From assembly GCA_017994175.1 (NCBI GenBank), contig JAGOLH010000001.1:1-32499 (forward strand): a DNA stretch of 32,499 nucleotides, given 5' to 3'. Below, one piece after another: positions 18,968 through 27,856 of the stretch. Every line of letters starts with the position of its first letter. The stretch's first letter is position 1. The stretch comes from Bacteroidales bacterium (GTDB lineage: Bacteria; Bacteroidota; Bacteroidia; Bacteroidales; ML635J-15). The notes beneath the pieces were generated by a model that had not been told where the DNA came from, made no database searches, and saw only the letters and a program-made list of their open reading frames with translations. The position numbers were made by a program, and so were the translations under genes.

Positions 18968-19390
18968 TTAGTTTTGATTAAATTTCCGGTTAAGATCTTT
19001 CAACGAATAAAAAATAATAACTTGCCCTGTGTTACCGATACGGTAAATATTAGGCTTGTCGTAATTCCTGTCGTAATGATATTCCATAATATTGATGGAT
19101 GATTCATTGATGTCTTCAACTATACCTTCTACGGTTTTATCAGTAGAATTGAAGTAGTGTAAATATGGTAATCCTTCGCATTTCTCAAGTCCGGCGTCCA
19201 TAATTTTGTAGCCAAAGTCAAGTTCAAAGTTCAGGTATTCAACTGATTTAGGATCAGATTGCAACATAACATTGATGTAATCGGCACTAAATCGGACATA
19301 CAACCGTGAATCGGGAATTACTTCATCATCGCTTTGCGAATAAGCAGCAAATGATAATAACAACAAAAAAAACAATGCAAAGTGCTTCAT
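18968..19390 (-). CDS. Small secreted protein between the giant adhesins, function unknown
   Basis: The 140-residue product has a clear signal peptide (MKHFALFFLLLLSFAAYS|Q). The mature part of about 120 residues is rich in D, N, Y and I: SRLYVRFSADYINVML, DFGYKIMDAGLEKC, NIMEYHYDRNYDKPNIYRI, QVIIFYSLKDLNRKF. It has no T9SS C-terminal domain and no lipobox, so it is probably periplasmic or loosely outer-membrane bound. I do not recognise the family. It is not a PorP/SprF-type barrel, the usual partner of SprB-like proteins. It sits one base upstream of paralogue A and 194 bases downstream of paralogue B, which makes a chaperone or partner role for the adhesins possible but unproven. Confidence 0.75.
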   Translation of the reverse strand: MKHFALFFLLLLSFAAYSQSDDEVIPDSRLYVRFSADYINVMLQSDPKSVEYLNFELDFGYKIMDAGLEKCEGLPYLHYFNSTDKTVEGIVEDINESSINIMEYHYDRNYDKPNIYRIGNTGQVIIFYSLKDLNRKFNQN

Positions 19391-19584
19391 AATTATTTAG
19401 TTTAATTCAAGACGATATTTATTGTAAATGGTTTGCTCTTCACTATGATTCCTAACCTGTAAAGGTAATTCTTTTTTATTTATGTTATAAAACGTGTTAC
19501 AATTTGTTCTAAACATCACATACCGATTTAAAATTAGAATCATTCTTTTCTGTTCAATTTTCAAATATCTAAGAACTCTAACGC

Positions 19585-22500
19585 TTAACGTATCAGCCTG
19601 ATTTTACCGGATTTCTTATAAGTAATATTATTCACATCTTTAAACTCGCAATACCAGGTATATAATCCCATAGGGAGATATTTATCACCGGCGAGGCGGT
19701 TTCCGTTGTCGGTACCATCCCAAGATCCACTACTGCATGCATCGCAACTCACTTCGGTATCATAAAACTCTGTACTAAAGACACATTCTCCCCATCGGTC
19801 GTAAACGCTTAATGCAAAATGATTGGGGTCGATTCCGTTTCCGCAAACCCGGAAGCAATCGTTGATACCATCTCCGTTGGGGGTAAATGTTTCGGGAGCA
19901 TAGAAAGTAATTATGTTTTCCACATAAACTCTCCGCATTACAGTATCGCGACAACCAAACTCCGATTCTGCCACAAGATATACTTCAAACTCACCAACAT
20001 CGGCATACTGGTGCCTCGGATGCACGAACAGAGAACTGTCGCCGTCTCCAAAATACCAGAAGTATCGCATTGCATCCTGCGACAAGTTTGTGAAAACAAC
20101 TTCCGATTCAAGCAGTGTAGCTATTTCTGGTTCAAGATAAAAAGATGCCGTAGGTGTTGGATGTACTGTTATCAAATCATTGGTTACTGAACTGGTCTGG
20201 CAACCATACGGTGAAGTAACAATCAGCGATACATCATAGGTACCTGCACTGTTGTAAATATGCATCGGGTTTTGTATATCTGCAAAATTATAATCACCAA
20301 AGTCCCACAAATACGAGTAATTTTCATCGTTACCCAACGAGGTAAAATGCACAACAGCAGGTGAACATCCATTAACGTGGTCGGCAGTAAAACTTACTTC
20401 CGGAAATGGCATTACCGTGATAGTGATTGAATCGCTTGCCGATGGAGATCCACACATATCGGATGCTGTTACATGATAGGTTGATGTAAATCCCGGAAAT
20501 ACAGTAAATGGGGAGCCAACCGTAGCACCATTTTCAAGGTTGATAATATAGGGGCCTCCATTCCCTCCAATCACATTTACATAAATAATGGCCCTTTCCC
20601 CCTGACAAACCGTGTCGTAGCTGGTAGTTACCGATTCAATTTCAACAGGTGGGTAAACATTTACAGTAACCGTGGCAACATTTCCTAAACAACCATGTGA
20701 ATCAACTACGGTCACAGTATAAATAGTTGTAGTATCAGGGCTGACATGAAACAAATGCGTTGGGTATGTTGTGCCATCGCTACCTGTCCAGTGGAAATCG
20801 TAATAAGGCGTTCCTCCTGCAGCCTGCGCTGAGACAGTTGCCTCCTGCCCAATGCAAATTTGTGGGTTTCCTGCAGGTTGAACAACCAATTCAGTGGGTT
20901 GCCCTACAGTATATGATGCTTCGATTCTGCAGCTATGCGCATCGGTAACAGTAACAACAAAATCACCTGCACCTGTGGTTATAAAAGATGTTGTTGCATT
21001 GTTTGGCCACAAAAATGAATAGGGAAGCGTACCGCCGGCAACAATAATATTTGCTGTACCATCCTCTGAGCCATAGCAACTGGCATCTACAGTATTTATT
21101 GAATAGGTTAATGTATCAGGTTCAGTAATGAGAAAATAAGTGGTAGCAAAACAACCAATCTGATCCGAAACAGTAACTGTATAAATTCCTGCACAAAGGT
21201 TATTATATATGTGATTGGTAGAGCCCCAGCTATAGTTTAGCGGAGGAATTCCGCCAATAATAACCAGCTCAGCACTGCCATCGCAGGAGTGAAAACATCT
21301 GTTTTGTTGAAGTAATACCTCAGTTATTTCCAAATGAGGACTCACGGTTATGGTCATCGATACGGTATTACTTTCACAATTATGGGCGTCCACTACCGAA
21401 ACTGTATAGGTTGTTGTAGTAAGTGGTGTCAATTCCAAAGTGCCTGCTCCTTCCGAAAAACCGCCACCCGAGTTCCAGTAATACGTATAGGGCATTGTTC
21501 CACCCATGGCCTGAGCAGTAAGCGTTATGGCCTGTCCTTCACAAATCGACATGCTATTCGGAATAGTAACCTGCAATTGAGCCGGCTGAGTCAACTGGTA
21601 AAATTCAACAACGTTGCATCCATTTGAATCGTAAACAGTAACATAGTAATTTCCGGCTGGGACATTTGTACGATCAGGCACTCCCGGACCAAAGTCGCTC
21701 CATACATAAGTATAAGGCAGTACGCCTCCGGAGACGGTAATATGCATCTCGCCATCATCGGCCTGATAACACGAAATATTTGAAAAACTAGTATCGGTGA
21801 TAATCAATTCTGTTGGTTCAGCAATGGTAAAATTCACAACATCTTCACATTCATTTACATCGGTAACCGAAACAACATAATCTCCGGCACAAAGATGGTT
21901 CTGGTAATTTGTTGAAGATGCCCACGAAAATTCATAAGGGGGTGTCCCTCCTATAACATTAAGTGTTGCTTCTCCATTGCAAGAATGATAACAGGGATCG
22001 TCGGTAAAAGTTGGATTGGCATCAAGTAATGCAGGTGTCGAAATGCTTAGCGTTGTTACCACTGAGGAACAAGTATGTTCAGTAACCTGCAAGCTCATCA
22101 GATGTGCTCCAGCTGTGCTCCATGTTACGTGAAACGGTCCAATACCTGAACCTGAAGACACTGTACCACCCGCAAAATCCCAGGTGAAGCTCGCAGCAGC
22201 AGTAGCACTTCCTGTATAAGTGATTGTCGAAATCTCGCCTTCGCAAAGCACAGCACTTGCAGCAAACGTACTTGTCGGGACCGGCCATAAAGAAATTTCT
22301 ACCTGATCGGAAACGCTGCATGTTGGGGAGAGGTTTTGTTCCGTTATTTGGAACACATATACTCCATACTCAGAAACTGTAACCGAAGCATTGGCTGATG
22401 TCTGGTTTGTCCATACAGCTGTGCCAGGACCACTGACCATTGTCCAATTATAAGTATTGCCCACAGTTACTGTTGGGTTAAAAGTATACGTGTTTGTGCA

Positions 22501-24126
22501 AACCAGTTCATCGGGCCCTGCATCGGGGTCTGGCATTACACAGCACATTGGGTCGTTAGGCTGACGCACAGTTACATAAATAGTTGTATCGTACTCACAA
22601 CCATATTCATCGGTAACAGTAAAGGTAAACGGTTGGTCTCCGGGAGTTGTAGGATGCGCAAGAGCATTCCCTCCGGTATTTGGCTCAACCCCATCCCCTG
22701 ACCAAACCAAGTCGGTTGATGTGGGACTTACATTAAAAGTATTCGTAATAGCCCAAAGAGTATTGGGTATAATATTATCTGCGAAATCAAGGTCTGCATA
22801 AAAAATAGTACCGTCATCTGCACCCCAGTTATCGAAGAATCGCACACACCAGTCACCATTTATGGGGCATCCGATGAGGTCTTCGAATGTACCCAACGGG
22901 AGATATGTTCCAGCTGGCACTGTAGATCCTGATGAACATATTGATGTTACGGGCTGAGAAGCAGACATCGACCAGCAGTATGTATATCCTGTGCCCGGGT
23001 TGCAATTGTCAGACTGATCAGGTATTCCAAAGTATGCACCGTTACAGTTATAATATTCATGAAGCATTGCCTCCTGCCCGTTCGGACAAACAATGTACAT
23101 ATAGAAGTCACCAATAAAAGAATGCTCCATATTAAAACAAACCGATTCCAGATCATACATTGAAGTAATCACCTGTCCGGGCTGGAAAGCACTTACAGTG
23201 AAACAAACGGTTCCCTCATAATTATCGTAGAAGCACTCTTGCACTATCTGAGTCTCTGTAACAGGCATCGTCCATGTATTTGATGTTACAGTTCCGGTAA
23301 GGTTCACAGGGTCTCCGGGGCAAATAATACTGACATCGCTACCGACATTCTCAAAGTTAGGGGTTAATGAAACCCTGACCCTATATTGATCGACAAGCGT
23401 TGCGGTGCAATCAACAGGGTCGTAAGTAACAAGATTAACAAAATATCCGCCCGCTTGGGTAAAGGTGTGAGTAAACGTTGTCATGCCCACGCCGGGATAT
23501 TCGGTTGTTGTGCTTCCGTCAACAACCATCCAGACAAATTCGGTGGTCGCATCGCTCTGCGTATAATTTACCCCACTATTCGGATAAGATCCCTGAGCTG
23601 TAAAACTAGCAACATCGCCCTGACAAATATCCACAAACAGCGAATCGGCATTGCTCACAGGAGGATTTGTCGAAGTAATGGCAACCGAGTAATCCTGGCA
23701 GGGAAAACTGCAGCTGATTGTTGCAGACCAACCCGAGTAAGTCACAGAGCCATCGGATGTAAACCGGAATGTAAGACAAGTGCCGGTAGAAGTATAGGTA
23801 TTGCCATTGAGGGTTGTACCAGATCCATTGTTAACGAGAACAGGGCTGCCTGTTGTTGGTCCGTTATAAATAGACAGGTAATCGAAATTCGACTCAAGCT
23901 GAAAAGATGTGAAGTGGACAACAATATGTGCACCCGGTAAATTGCTGCAAATAGTCATCGTATAATTTTGACTATTACCATATTGCCCACCAGCCCCACC
24001 TGAATCGTAAAACGTACCCGAACAGGTATTAACTGTGCCTCCACTGCTGATAAGATAGGTTTGTGCAATCACAGGATTCACCAGGGCTATTATCAGGACT
24101 AAAGGAACTAAAATAATTTTTTTCAT
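19585..24126 (-). CDS. Giant CUB/P-domain/SprB-repeat/PKD adhesin, type B T9SS domain (paralogue B)
   Basis: I chose the ATG at 24126 (1513 residues, MKKIILVPLVLII... NPVIA|Q) because it begins a clean signal peptide; an upstream in-frame ATG at 24153 adds only MKARYNNVV. The architecture is colinear with paralogue A within a few residues throughout. It comprises a CUB-like domain (24-139), Ig/PKD-like domains, a P-like domain (about 293-452, MEHSFIGDFYMYIVCPNG) and SprB repeats (712-770, 786-848, 943-1003, 1016-1078) with interposed Ig-like domains. Two PKD domains follow (SYLWDFGDYN; YFWYFGDGDSS) and a type B T9SS domain (about 1407-1513, FTPNGDGINDCF). It has the same cysteine layout as paralogue A. 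It is likely a surface adhesin or scaffold exported by T9SS. The two genes look like an old tandem duplication that has diverged at most surface positions. Confidence 0.9.
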   Translation of the reverse strand: MKKIILVPLVLIIALVNPVIAQTYLISSGGTVNTCSGTFYDSGGAGGQYGNSQNYTMTICSNLPGAHIVVHFTSFQLESNFDYLSIYNGPTTGSPVLVNNGSGTTLNGNTYTSTGTCLTFRFTSDGSVTYSGWSATISCSFPCQDYSVAITSTNPPVSNADSLFVDICQGDVASFTAQGSYPNSGVNYTQSDATTEFVWMVVDGSTTTEYPGVGMTTFTHTFTQAGGYFVNLVTYDPVDCTATLVDQYRVRVSLTPNFENVGSDVSIICPGDPVNLTGTVTSNTWTMPVTETQIVQECFYDNYEGTVCFTVSAFQPGQVITSMYDLESVCFNMEHSFIGDFYMYIVCPNGQEAMLHEYYNCNGAYFGIPDQSDNCNPGTGYTYCWSMSASQPVTSICSSGSTVPAGTYLPLGTFEDLIGCPINGDWCVRFFDNWGADDGTIFYADLDFADNIIPNTLWAITNTFNVSPTSTDLVWSGDGVEPNTGGNALAHPTTPGDQPFTFTVTDEYGCEYDTTIYVTVRQPNDPMCCVMPDPDAGPDELVCTNTYTFNPTVTVGNTYNWTMVSGPGTAVWTNQTSANASVTVSEYGVYVFQITEQNLSPTCSVSDQVEISLWPVPTSTFAASAVLCEGEISTITYTGSATAAASFTWDFAGGTVSSGSGIGPFHVTWSTAGAHLMSLQVTEHTCSSVVTTLSISTPALLDANPTFTDDPCYHSCNGEATLNVIGGTPPYEFSWASSTNYQNHLCAGDYVVSVTDVNECEDVVNFTIAEPTELIITDTSFSNISCYQADDGEMHITVSGGVLPYTYVWSDFGPGVPDRTNVPAGNYYVTVYDSNGCNVVEFYQLTQPAQLQVTIPNSMSICEGQAITLTAQAMGGTMPYTYYWNSGGGFSEGAGTLELTPLTTTTYTVSVVDAHNCESNTVSMTITVSPHLEITEVLLQQNRCFHSCDGSAELVIIGGIPPLNYSWGSTNHIYNNLCAGIYTVTVSDQIGCFATTYFLITEPDTLTYSINTVDASCYGSEDGTANIIVAGGTLPYSFLWPNNATTSFITTGAGDFVVTVTDAHSCRIEASYTVGQPTELVVQPAGNPQICIGQEATVSAQAAGGTPYYDFHWTGSDGTTYPTHLFHVSPDTTTIYTVTVVDSHGCLGNVATVTVNVYPPVEIESVTTSYDTVCQGERAIIYVNVIGGNGGPYIINLENGATVGSPFTVFPGFTSTYHVTASDMCGSPSASDSITITVMPFPEVSFTADHVNGCSPAVVHFTSLGNDENYSYLWDFGDYNFADIQNPMHIYNSAGTYDVSLIVTSPYGCQTSSVTNDLITVHPTPTASFYLEPEIATLLESEVVFTNLSQDAMRYFWYFGDGDSSLFVHPRHQYADVGEFEVYLVAESEFGCRDTVMRRVYVENIITFYAPETFTPNGDGINDCFRVCGNGIDPNHFALSVYDRWGECVFSTEFYDTEVSCDACSSGSWDGTDNGNRLAGDKYLPMGLYTWYCEFKDVNNITYKKSGKIRLIR
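20647..21993 (-). repeat. Three-domain super-repeat (2 units) in paralogue B
   Basis: The same SprB(CxxxC)-SprB-Ig order seen in paralogue A occurs at about 21310-21993 and 20647-21297. First members read CYHSCNGEAT and CFHSCDGSAE; second members CYQADDGEMH and CYGSEDGTAN; the Ig-like members carry ICEGQAITLTAQAMGG and ICIGQEATVSAQAAGG. Confidence 0.7.
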
Positions 24127-24264
24127 AACAACATTATTATATCTCGCTTTCAAACCGTTGAAAAACCTTTTGGCATATTTATTAATATCATTTTTACAGC
24201 GGCATCTACAATCATGATGACGTTTTTAATTCAAAAAGGTTTGCTACATAAAATGTACTAAGAT

Positions 24265-24301
24265 AAAAAAAAAACGGGAATGTGAAACACTTCCCGTTTT
24301 T
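24265..24301 (-). terminator. Rho-independent terminator of the exb operon
   Basis: On the minus strand AAACGGGAAGTG pairs with CACATTCCCGTTT (one bulged base), followed by a run of ten T. It lies 20 nt after the stop of the last exbD gene and separates that operon from the giant adhesin gene. Confidence 0.9.
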
Positions 24302-24320
24302 AAGAAATCATCGATTTGCA

Positions 24321-24794
24321 TTAAATCACTTTTCGTGCCGAATAATTGATTTTCAAAGCACTGGCTTTGCGCAATTCTTGTTTAATATCAGTGATAATGC
24401 CCATTTTTGTATCTCTGTGTACTTTAAGAGAAGTAGTCATATAGGGGATTTCCGATTCATCGCGTTGCTCTCTTTCGGCAATAATGTAATCGCGGATATC
24501 GGATACCGATGCAAAGGAATTATTCAACTGGATCATTGGTTCTGTTCCATATCTGTTCTGGAATTGGACTTTTGGTTTTCCAACATAAATAAAGCTTACG
24601 AGGGATTTTTTCTCCAGTTTTTTAATCTCGGTAGCAGCAGGTAAAGTTGCGGCATTAACTTCGATTTTAAGCTCAACTTCTCTCATTGAGGAAATTACCA
24701 TAAAGAAGAAAAGCATCATAAATACAATATCGGGTAGCGAGGAAGTCGAAATTCCCGGGGCTTCTTTCTTTTCACCTTTTCTGAATTTTGCCAT
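24321..24794 (-). CDS. exbD: ExbD/TolR-family biopolymer transport protein (second copy)
   Basis: The 157-residue protein has a short cytoplasmic N-terminus and one membrane helix. The helix carries the proton-path aspartate in SSLPDIVFMMLFFFMV (D22), followed by a periplasmic domain of about 110 residues. ExbD and ExbB use the proton gradient to energise TonB-dependent outer-membrane transport. The family's usual asymmetry is kept: this copy has P before the key D, the neighbouring copy has TAD. It ends the four-gene operon and is followed by a strong terminator. The start lies one base after the upstream exbD stop. Confidence 0.9.
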   Translation of the reverse strand: MAKFRKGEKKEAPGISTSSLPDIVFMMLFFFMVISSMREVELKIEVNAATLPAATEIKKLEKKSLVSFIYVGKPKVQFQNRYGTEPMIQLNNSFASVSDIRDYIIAEREQRDESEIPYMTTSLKVHRDTKMGIITDIKQELRKASALKINYSARKVI

Positions 24795-24795
24795 T

Positions 24796-25377
24796 TTATT
24801 TGCCTCCTATGTTTTTAGGTTCTGCTTCCGAAATGCGCTGGGGATAAATTTTCTTAATTGCTTCTTGCTGATATTCTTTCAGGTCATCGAATTTTCTGAT
24901 ACCAAAATACAGCATAGCCGCCTCATCCCTAACCTCGTTATATGCAGCCACCAATTCATTCTGCACAGTAATATACATCCCATACGACGTACCCCTGTCG
25001 TTTTGCAAAGATATTACGCCTTTTGTAACATTTACTGTTTTATTTAATTCCTTCACATATACGGGTTCTTTTTCAGGCAAATCCTCTTCATCGCGGTCGT
25101 TTTTAATGAATTCTTTTGCCAATTCACGAACATCCGTTGCGGCTACCGGTTTATTTCTGAATAAAATACGATCCTGTGCATTTATCAAAACAACACAAAC
25201 ATTACGTTCCTTAATATCTACTTTTGTCTCTTGTACGGTTTTGTCAGGCATAGGTGGAAGTTTTCTTGCAATACCTGTATCAACATCCATTGTCGAGGTC
25301 AGTAGAAAGAAAATCAAAAGCAGGAATGCAATATCGGCTGTTGATCCACTATTAACTTCAGGCGTTTTTCTAGCCAT
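24796..25377 (-). CDS. exbD: ExbD/TolR-family biopolymer transport protein (first copy)
   Basis: The 193-residue protein carries the ExbD membrane helix TADIAFLLLIFFLLTSTM with the conserved aspartate (D15). A periplasmic domain follows, including VCVVLINAQDRILFRN and a later TVQNELVAAYNEVRDEA that matches the ExbD peptidoglycan/TonB-interaction fold. The region 85-120 contains an acidic-basic insertion (KNDRDEEDLPEKEPVYVKE), which makes this copy longer than classical ExbD (about 140). Two unequal ExbDs in a row are usual in Bacteroidota and may form a heteromeric pair in the ExbB pentamer. Confidence 0.9.
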   Translation of the reverse strand: MARKTPEVNSGSTADIAFLLLIFFLLTSTMDVDTGIARKLPPMPDKTVQETKVDIKERNVCVVLINAQDRILFRNKPVAATDVRELAKEFIKNDRDEEDLPEKEPVYVKELNKTVNVTKGVISLQNDRGTSYGMYITVQNELVAAYNEVRDEAAMLYFGIRKFDDLKEYQQEAIKKIYPQRISEAEPKNIGGK

Positions 25378-25414
25378 AATAAATTAATTTGATATTAATA
25401 TAAATTCGAATTCC

Positions 25415-25921
25415 TTATTTCCAGATTTTCGATACTTCTGAATACAATGTCATTATTAACGCTGCTCCGAACACGATGTATGTTGTATACAAGCTGGTGT
25501 CAACCCATTTTGATAACCTCGGGGTGATTTCCAGTTTCTCTGACCCGATAAACACAGGAATAGCATCAGAAGCAAGTATGTATGCAACAACAACCACTGC
25601 GCCAATAGCCAGTATCGACATCAGGCTTCGTATGGCCTTCTTCGGTTCAATTAAAAAATTGGCAATAAAAGCATATAAAGCAAAAACTATCACCAAACCG
25701 ATAGTAACAAAAAGCATAATTCCTGCAAAATTCAACAATGTAGCGCTCCAATTGGAAGCAATTTGGGCCGTGGCAATCTGTTTGTCAACAGATGTAAGTC
25801 CTTCTATTTTCGAGATTTCAGTGCTAAGCCCCGGATAATCTTTAAAAAAGAAGAGCAGGCTGAGGATAGCAGTCAATGCAAAGACTGCCCATCCCAAATA
25901 TTTAATTATTTTCTCAACCAT
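25415..25921 (-). CDS. Conserved exb-operon inner-membrane protein, function unknown
   Basis: The 168-residue protein has four predicted membrane segments (about 7-27, 62-88, 97-117, 143-161). The short polar loop FLIEPKKAIRSLMS lies between the second and third. Between the first and second segments it has a soluble stretch with KIEGLTSVDKQIA. It sits between exbB and the two exbD genes, 2 nt after exbB, and homologues occupy the same place in many Bacteroidota. An accessory role in the ExbB-ExbD motor is likely from context only. Confidence 0.8.
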   Translation of the reverse strand: MVEKIIKYLGWAVFALTAILSLLFFFKDYPGLSTEISKIEGLTSVDKQIATAQIASNWSATLLNFAGIMLFVTIGLVIVFALYAFIANFLIEPKKAIRSLMSILAIGAVVVVAYILASDAIPVFIGSEKLEITPRLSKWVDTSLYTTYIVFGAALIMTLYSEVSKIWK

Positions 25922-25923
25922 GA

Positions 25924-26754
25924 TTATGCATTTTTATTTTTGTATTCAACCAAAATATCTATTAAAGAAATAGAGGCATCTTCCATGTTATTTACAATAG
26001 AATCGATTTTGCCAATGATATAATTGTAGAAAACCTGAAGAACCATGGCAACAACAAGACCTCCGATAGTGGTGATAAGAGCAACTTTCATACCTCCGGC
26101 AACCAGAGTCGGGTTGATATCACCGGCAGCTTCAATAGCATCGAAAGCCTGAACCATACCTACTACCGTACCAAGGAATCCTAACATAGGTGCCAAAGCA
26201 ATAAACAAGGCAATCCAAGTGAGCCCTTTTTCGAGCAAACCCATTTGAACACTTCCGTAAGAAATAACTGATTTCTCAACGATATCAATACCAGCGTGAT
26301 ACCTGTCGAGTCCCTGATAGAATATACTAGCCACAGGGCCCCTGGTGTTACGGCAAACTTCTTTTGCTGCATCAACACCTCCGTTATTCAGTGCATTTTC
26401 GACATTTCTCAACAGTTTCTTAGTATTTGTTGAGGCAAAATTAAGATAGAGTATGCGCTCAAATGCTAGGGCCAAACCAATAATAAGACAGATAAGGATT
26501 GGTGCCATCCACATCGGACCACCCTCAATAAACTTAATCTTCAACTGCTGATGCATCGGGACTTCCGGCGTGGGAGCAGGTTCTTCAACATCTGCAGCGG
26601 CTTCCGTTGCTGTCGTGACATTGGAGTCTGCTACTTGCTGAGTGGCTTCGGTTGGTTTATTTTCATCTTTAGTTTGACCCATTACAAAAGATGTTGCTGA
26701 AAGAGTCAGCAAACTTGCTGCAAAAAATACCGCTAAGATTCTTTTCATTTTCAT
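25924..26754 (-). CDS. exbB: ExbB/TolQ/MotA-family proton channel protein
   Basis: The 276-residue protein has three core membrane segments (about 82-104, 178-203, 222-247) with the family signature APMLGFLGTVVGMVQAFDAI and the third-helix GGMKVALITTIGGLVVA. Ahead of the core is an N-terminal segment that looks like a signal peptide (LAVFFAASLL to VMGQ, residues 1-27). An acidic, A/T/P-rich linker follows (about 28-68). This extension is usual in Bacteroidota ExbB and absent in E. coli ExbB. ExbB pentamers surround an ExbD dimer and convert proton flow into work on TonB. A start at 26748 is also possible. It opens the operon, 56 nt downstream of the tRNA-Ser gene. Confidence 0.93.
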   Translation of the reverse strand: MKMKRILAVFFAASLLTLSATSFVMGQTKDENKPTEATQQVADSNVTTATEAAADVEEPAPTPEVPMHQQLKIKFIEGGPMWMAPILICLIIGLALAFERILYLNFASTNTKKLLRNVENALNNGGVDAAKEVCRNTRGPVASIFYQGLDRYHAGIDIVEKSVISYGSVQMGLLEKGLTWIALFIALAPMLGFLGTVVGMVQAFDAIEAAGDINPTLVAGGMKVALITTIGGLVVAMVLQVFYNYIIGKIDSIVNNMEDASISLIDILVEYKNKNA

Positions 26755-26810
26755 TTTTGGTTTAAATTAACTATCACTATTTTAAATAAATCAATGTAAT
26801 TCGATACTAG

Positions 26811-26898
26811 CGGAGAGAGTGGGATTCGAACCCACGATGCCCTTTTGGGGCATACACACTTTCCAGGCGTGCGCCTTCGACCACTCGGCCATCTCTCC
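26811..26898 (-). tRNA. tRNA-Ser(GGA)
   Basis: The minus strand reads as an 88-nt class II tRNA. Acceptor GGAGAGA pairs with TCTCTCC, with discriminator G at 26811. The D-loop has GGCCGAGTGG and the anticodon loop CTGGAAA with anticodon GGA (serine, UCC/UCU codons). A long variable arm has ATGCCCC/GGGGCAT-type pairing, and the T-loop is GGTTCGAATCC. CCA is not encoded. The gene is followed 56 nt later by exbB without an obvious terminator. Confidence 0.97.
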
Positions 26899-26921
26899 CA
26901 TCACTCTCTCAAAATGCCACG

Positions 26922-26952
26922 CAAAATAATAAATTTTTAAATTGACAACAAA
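26922..26952 (-). promoter_or_regulatory. Promoter of the tRNA-Ser gene
   Basis: On the minus strand a -33 TTTG (26952-26949) is followed after 19 nt by TTATTTTG (26929-26922), one base off the TAnnTTTG consensus. The transcription start would fall about 15 nt before the tRNA 5' end. The same transcript could continue into exbB. Confidence 0.65.
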
Positions 26953-27008
26953 ATATTTTATGATTATTTACCAATAATTAACCCACGGCCAACATATTCG
27001 ACCAACGC

Positions 27009-27773
27009 TTATAAATTGAATAAATCAATAGCATTTTGTGTAGTTTGTAATTTAACCGCATGGACATCTGCCTTACGGATTTCAGCAAGTCGGTTGTTAA
27101 TAATTTGAATATATTTTGGTTCATTGCGTTTGCCCCGATATGGTACAGGAGCCAGGTATGGTGCATCTGTTTCAAGCACAATGTTTTCAAGAGGAATATA
27201 ATTGGCAATTTCGGAGATAAGACTGTTCTTGTACGTCAACACACCGCCAATACCAATATAGTAACCAAAATCTACAATCTTTTCAGCCTGAACACGGTCT
27301 CCAGAGAAGCAATGCATGACGAGTTTCAGGTTTTTATTCTTGTAAGGTTGCAAAACATCCCATATCTCATTGAATGAATTCCTCATGTGAACGACAACCG
27401 GAAGGTGATACTGCAAAGCAATGCCGATCTGGTAATCGAAAACCTGTTTTTGTTCTTGTATATATGTATCATCCCAATACAAATCGATTCCAACCTCCCC
27501 TATTGCAATATACTTATGTTGGTTAAGCTCTTTTTCAACATTTATGAGTTCTTTATGGTAATCGGGTGTTACTGAAGTAGGATGAAGCCCTATCATTGGA
27601 AAAATGTGTTTTGGATATTGCTTGCATAAACTCATCATTGGAAGCACTGTCTCACTGTTGATATTTGGGAGAAGCATTCGGGTTACACCAGTTTGAATGG
27701 CATTATGCACTACGTCGTCCCTGTCGTTGTCGAATTGCTCCAGATATATATGAGTATGTGTATCAACAAACAT
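27009..27773 (-). CDS. tatD: TatD-family metal-dependent hydrolase/DNase
   Basis: The 254-residue TIM-barrel hydrolase has the metal-binding start MFVDTHTHIYLEQF, then IGLHPTSV, IGEVGIDLYW, VVHMRNSF, VMHCFSGD and LETDAPYLAP, the complete motif series of the TatD family. These enzymes are Mg-dependent 3'-5' nucleases linked to DNA repair and RNA turnover. Length is normal. The gene stands alone, ending about 57 nt before the tRNA promoter box. The gdhA terminator lies just upstream. Confidence 0.93.
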   Translation of the reverse strand: MFVDTHTHIYLEQFDNDRDDVVHNAIQTGVTRMLLPNINSETVLPMMSLCKQYPKHIFPMIGLHPTSVTPDYHKELINVEKELNQHKYIAIGEVGIDLYWDDTYIQEQKQVFDYQIGIALQYHLPVVVHMRNSFNEIWDVLQPYKNKNLKLVMHCFSGDRVQAEKIVDFGYYIGIGGVLTYKNSLISEIANYIPLENIVLETDAPYLAPVPYRGKRNEPKYIQIINNRLAEIRKADVHAVKLQTTQNAIDLFNL

Positions 27774-27808
27774 TGCGTTTTAATAAAGTAAAAGATTACA
27801 AAAATAAG

Positions 27809-27832
27809 AAAAGCCCTCAATTGAAGGCTTTT
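27809..27832 (-). terminator. Terminator after gdhA
   Basis: AAAAGCC-C-TCAA/TTGA-A-GGCTTTT forms a short stem with one mismatch, T-rich on both strands, 25 nt past the gdhA stop. It is placed to end gdhA before tatD. Confidence 0.75.
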
Positions 27833-27856
27833 CGAAAACAAAATATAACTTAATTA

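Noticed and set aside
23386..23940. Long plus-strand open frame (184 codons) opposite giant paralogue B, and others at 19819-20190 and 17956-18333
   Set aside because: They are antisense to strongly supported coding sequence, have no domain or start context, and have implausible composition (rich in C, R and H) typical of shadow frames.
24127..24153. TATAAT-like sequence just before giant paralogue B as a sigma70-type promoter
   Set aside because: It lies within a few bases of the start codon, has no -35/-33 partner, and Bacteroidota promoters use TAnnTTTG.
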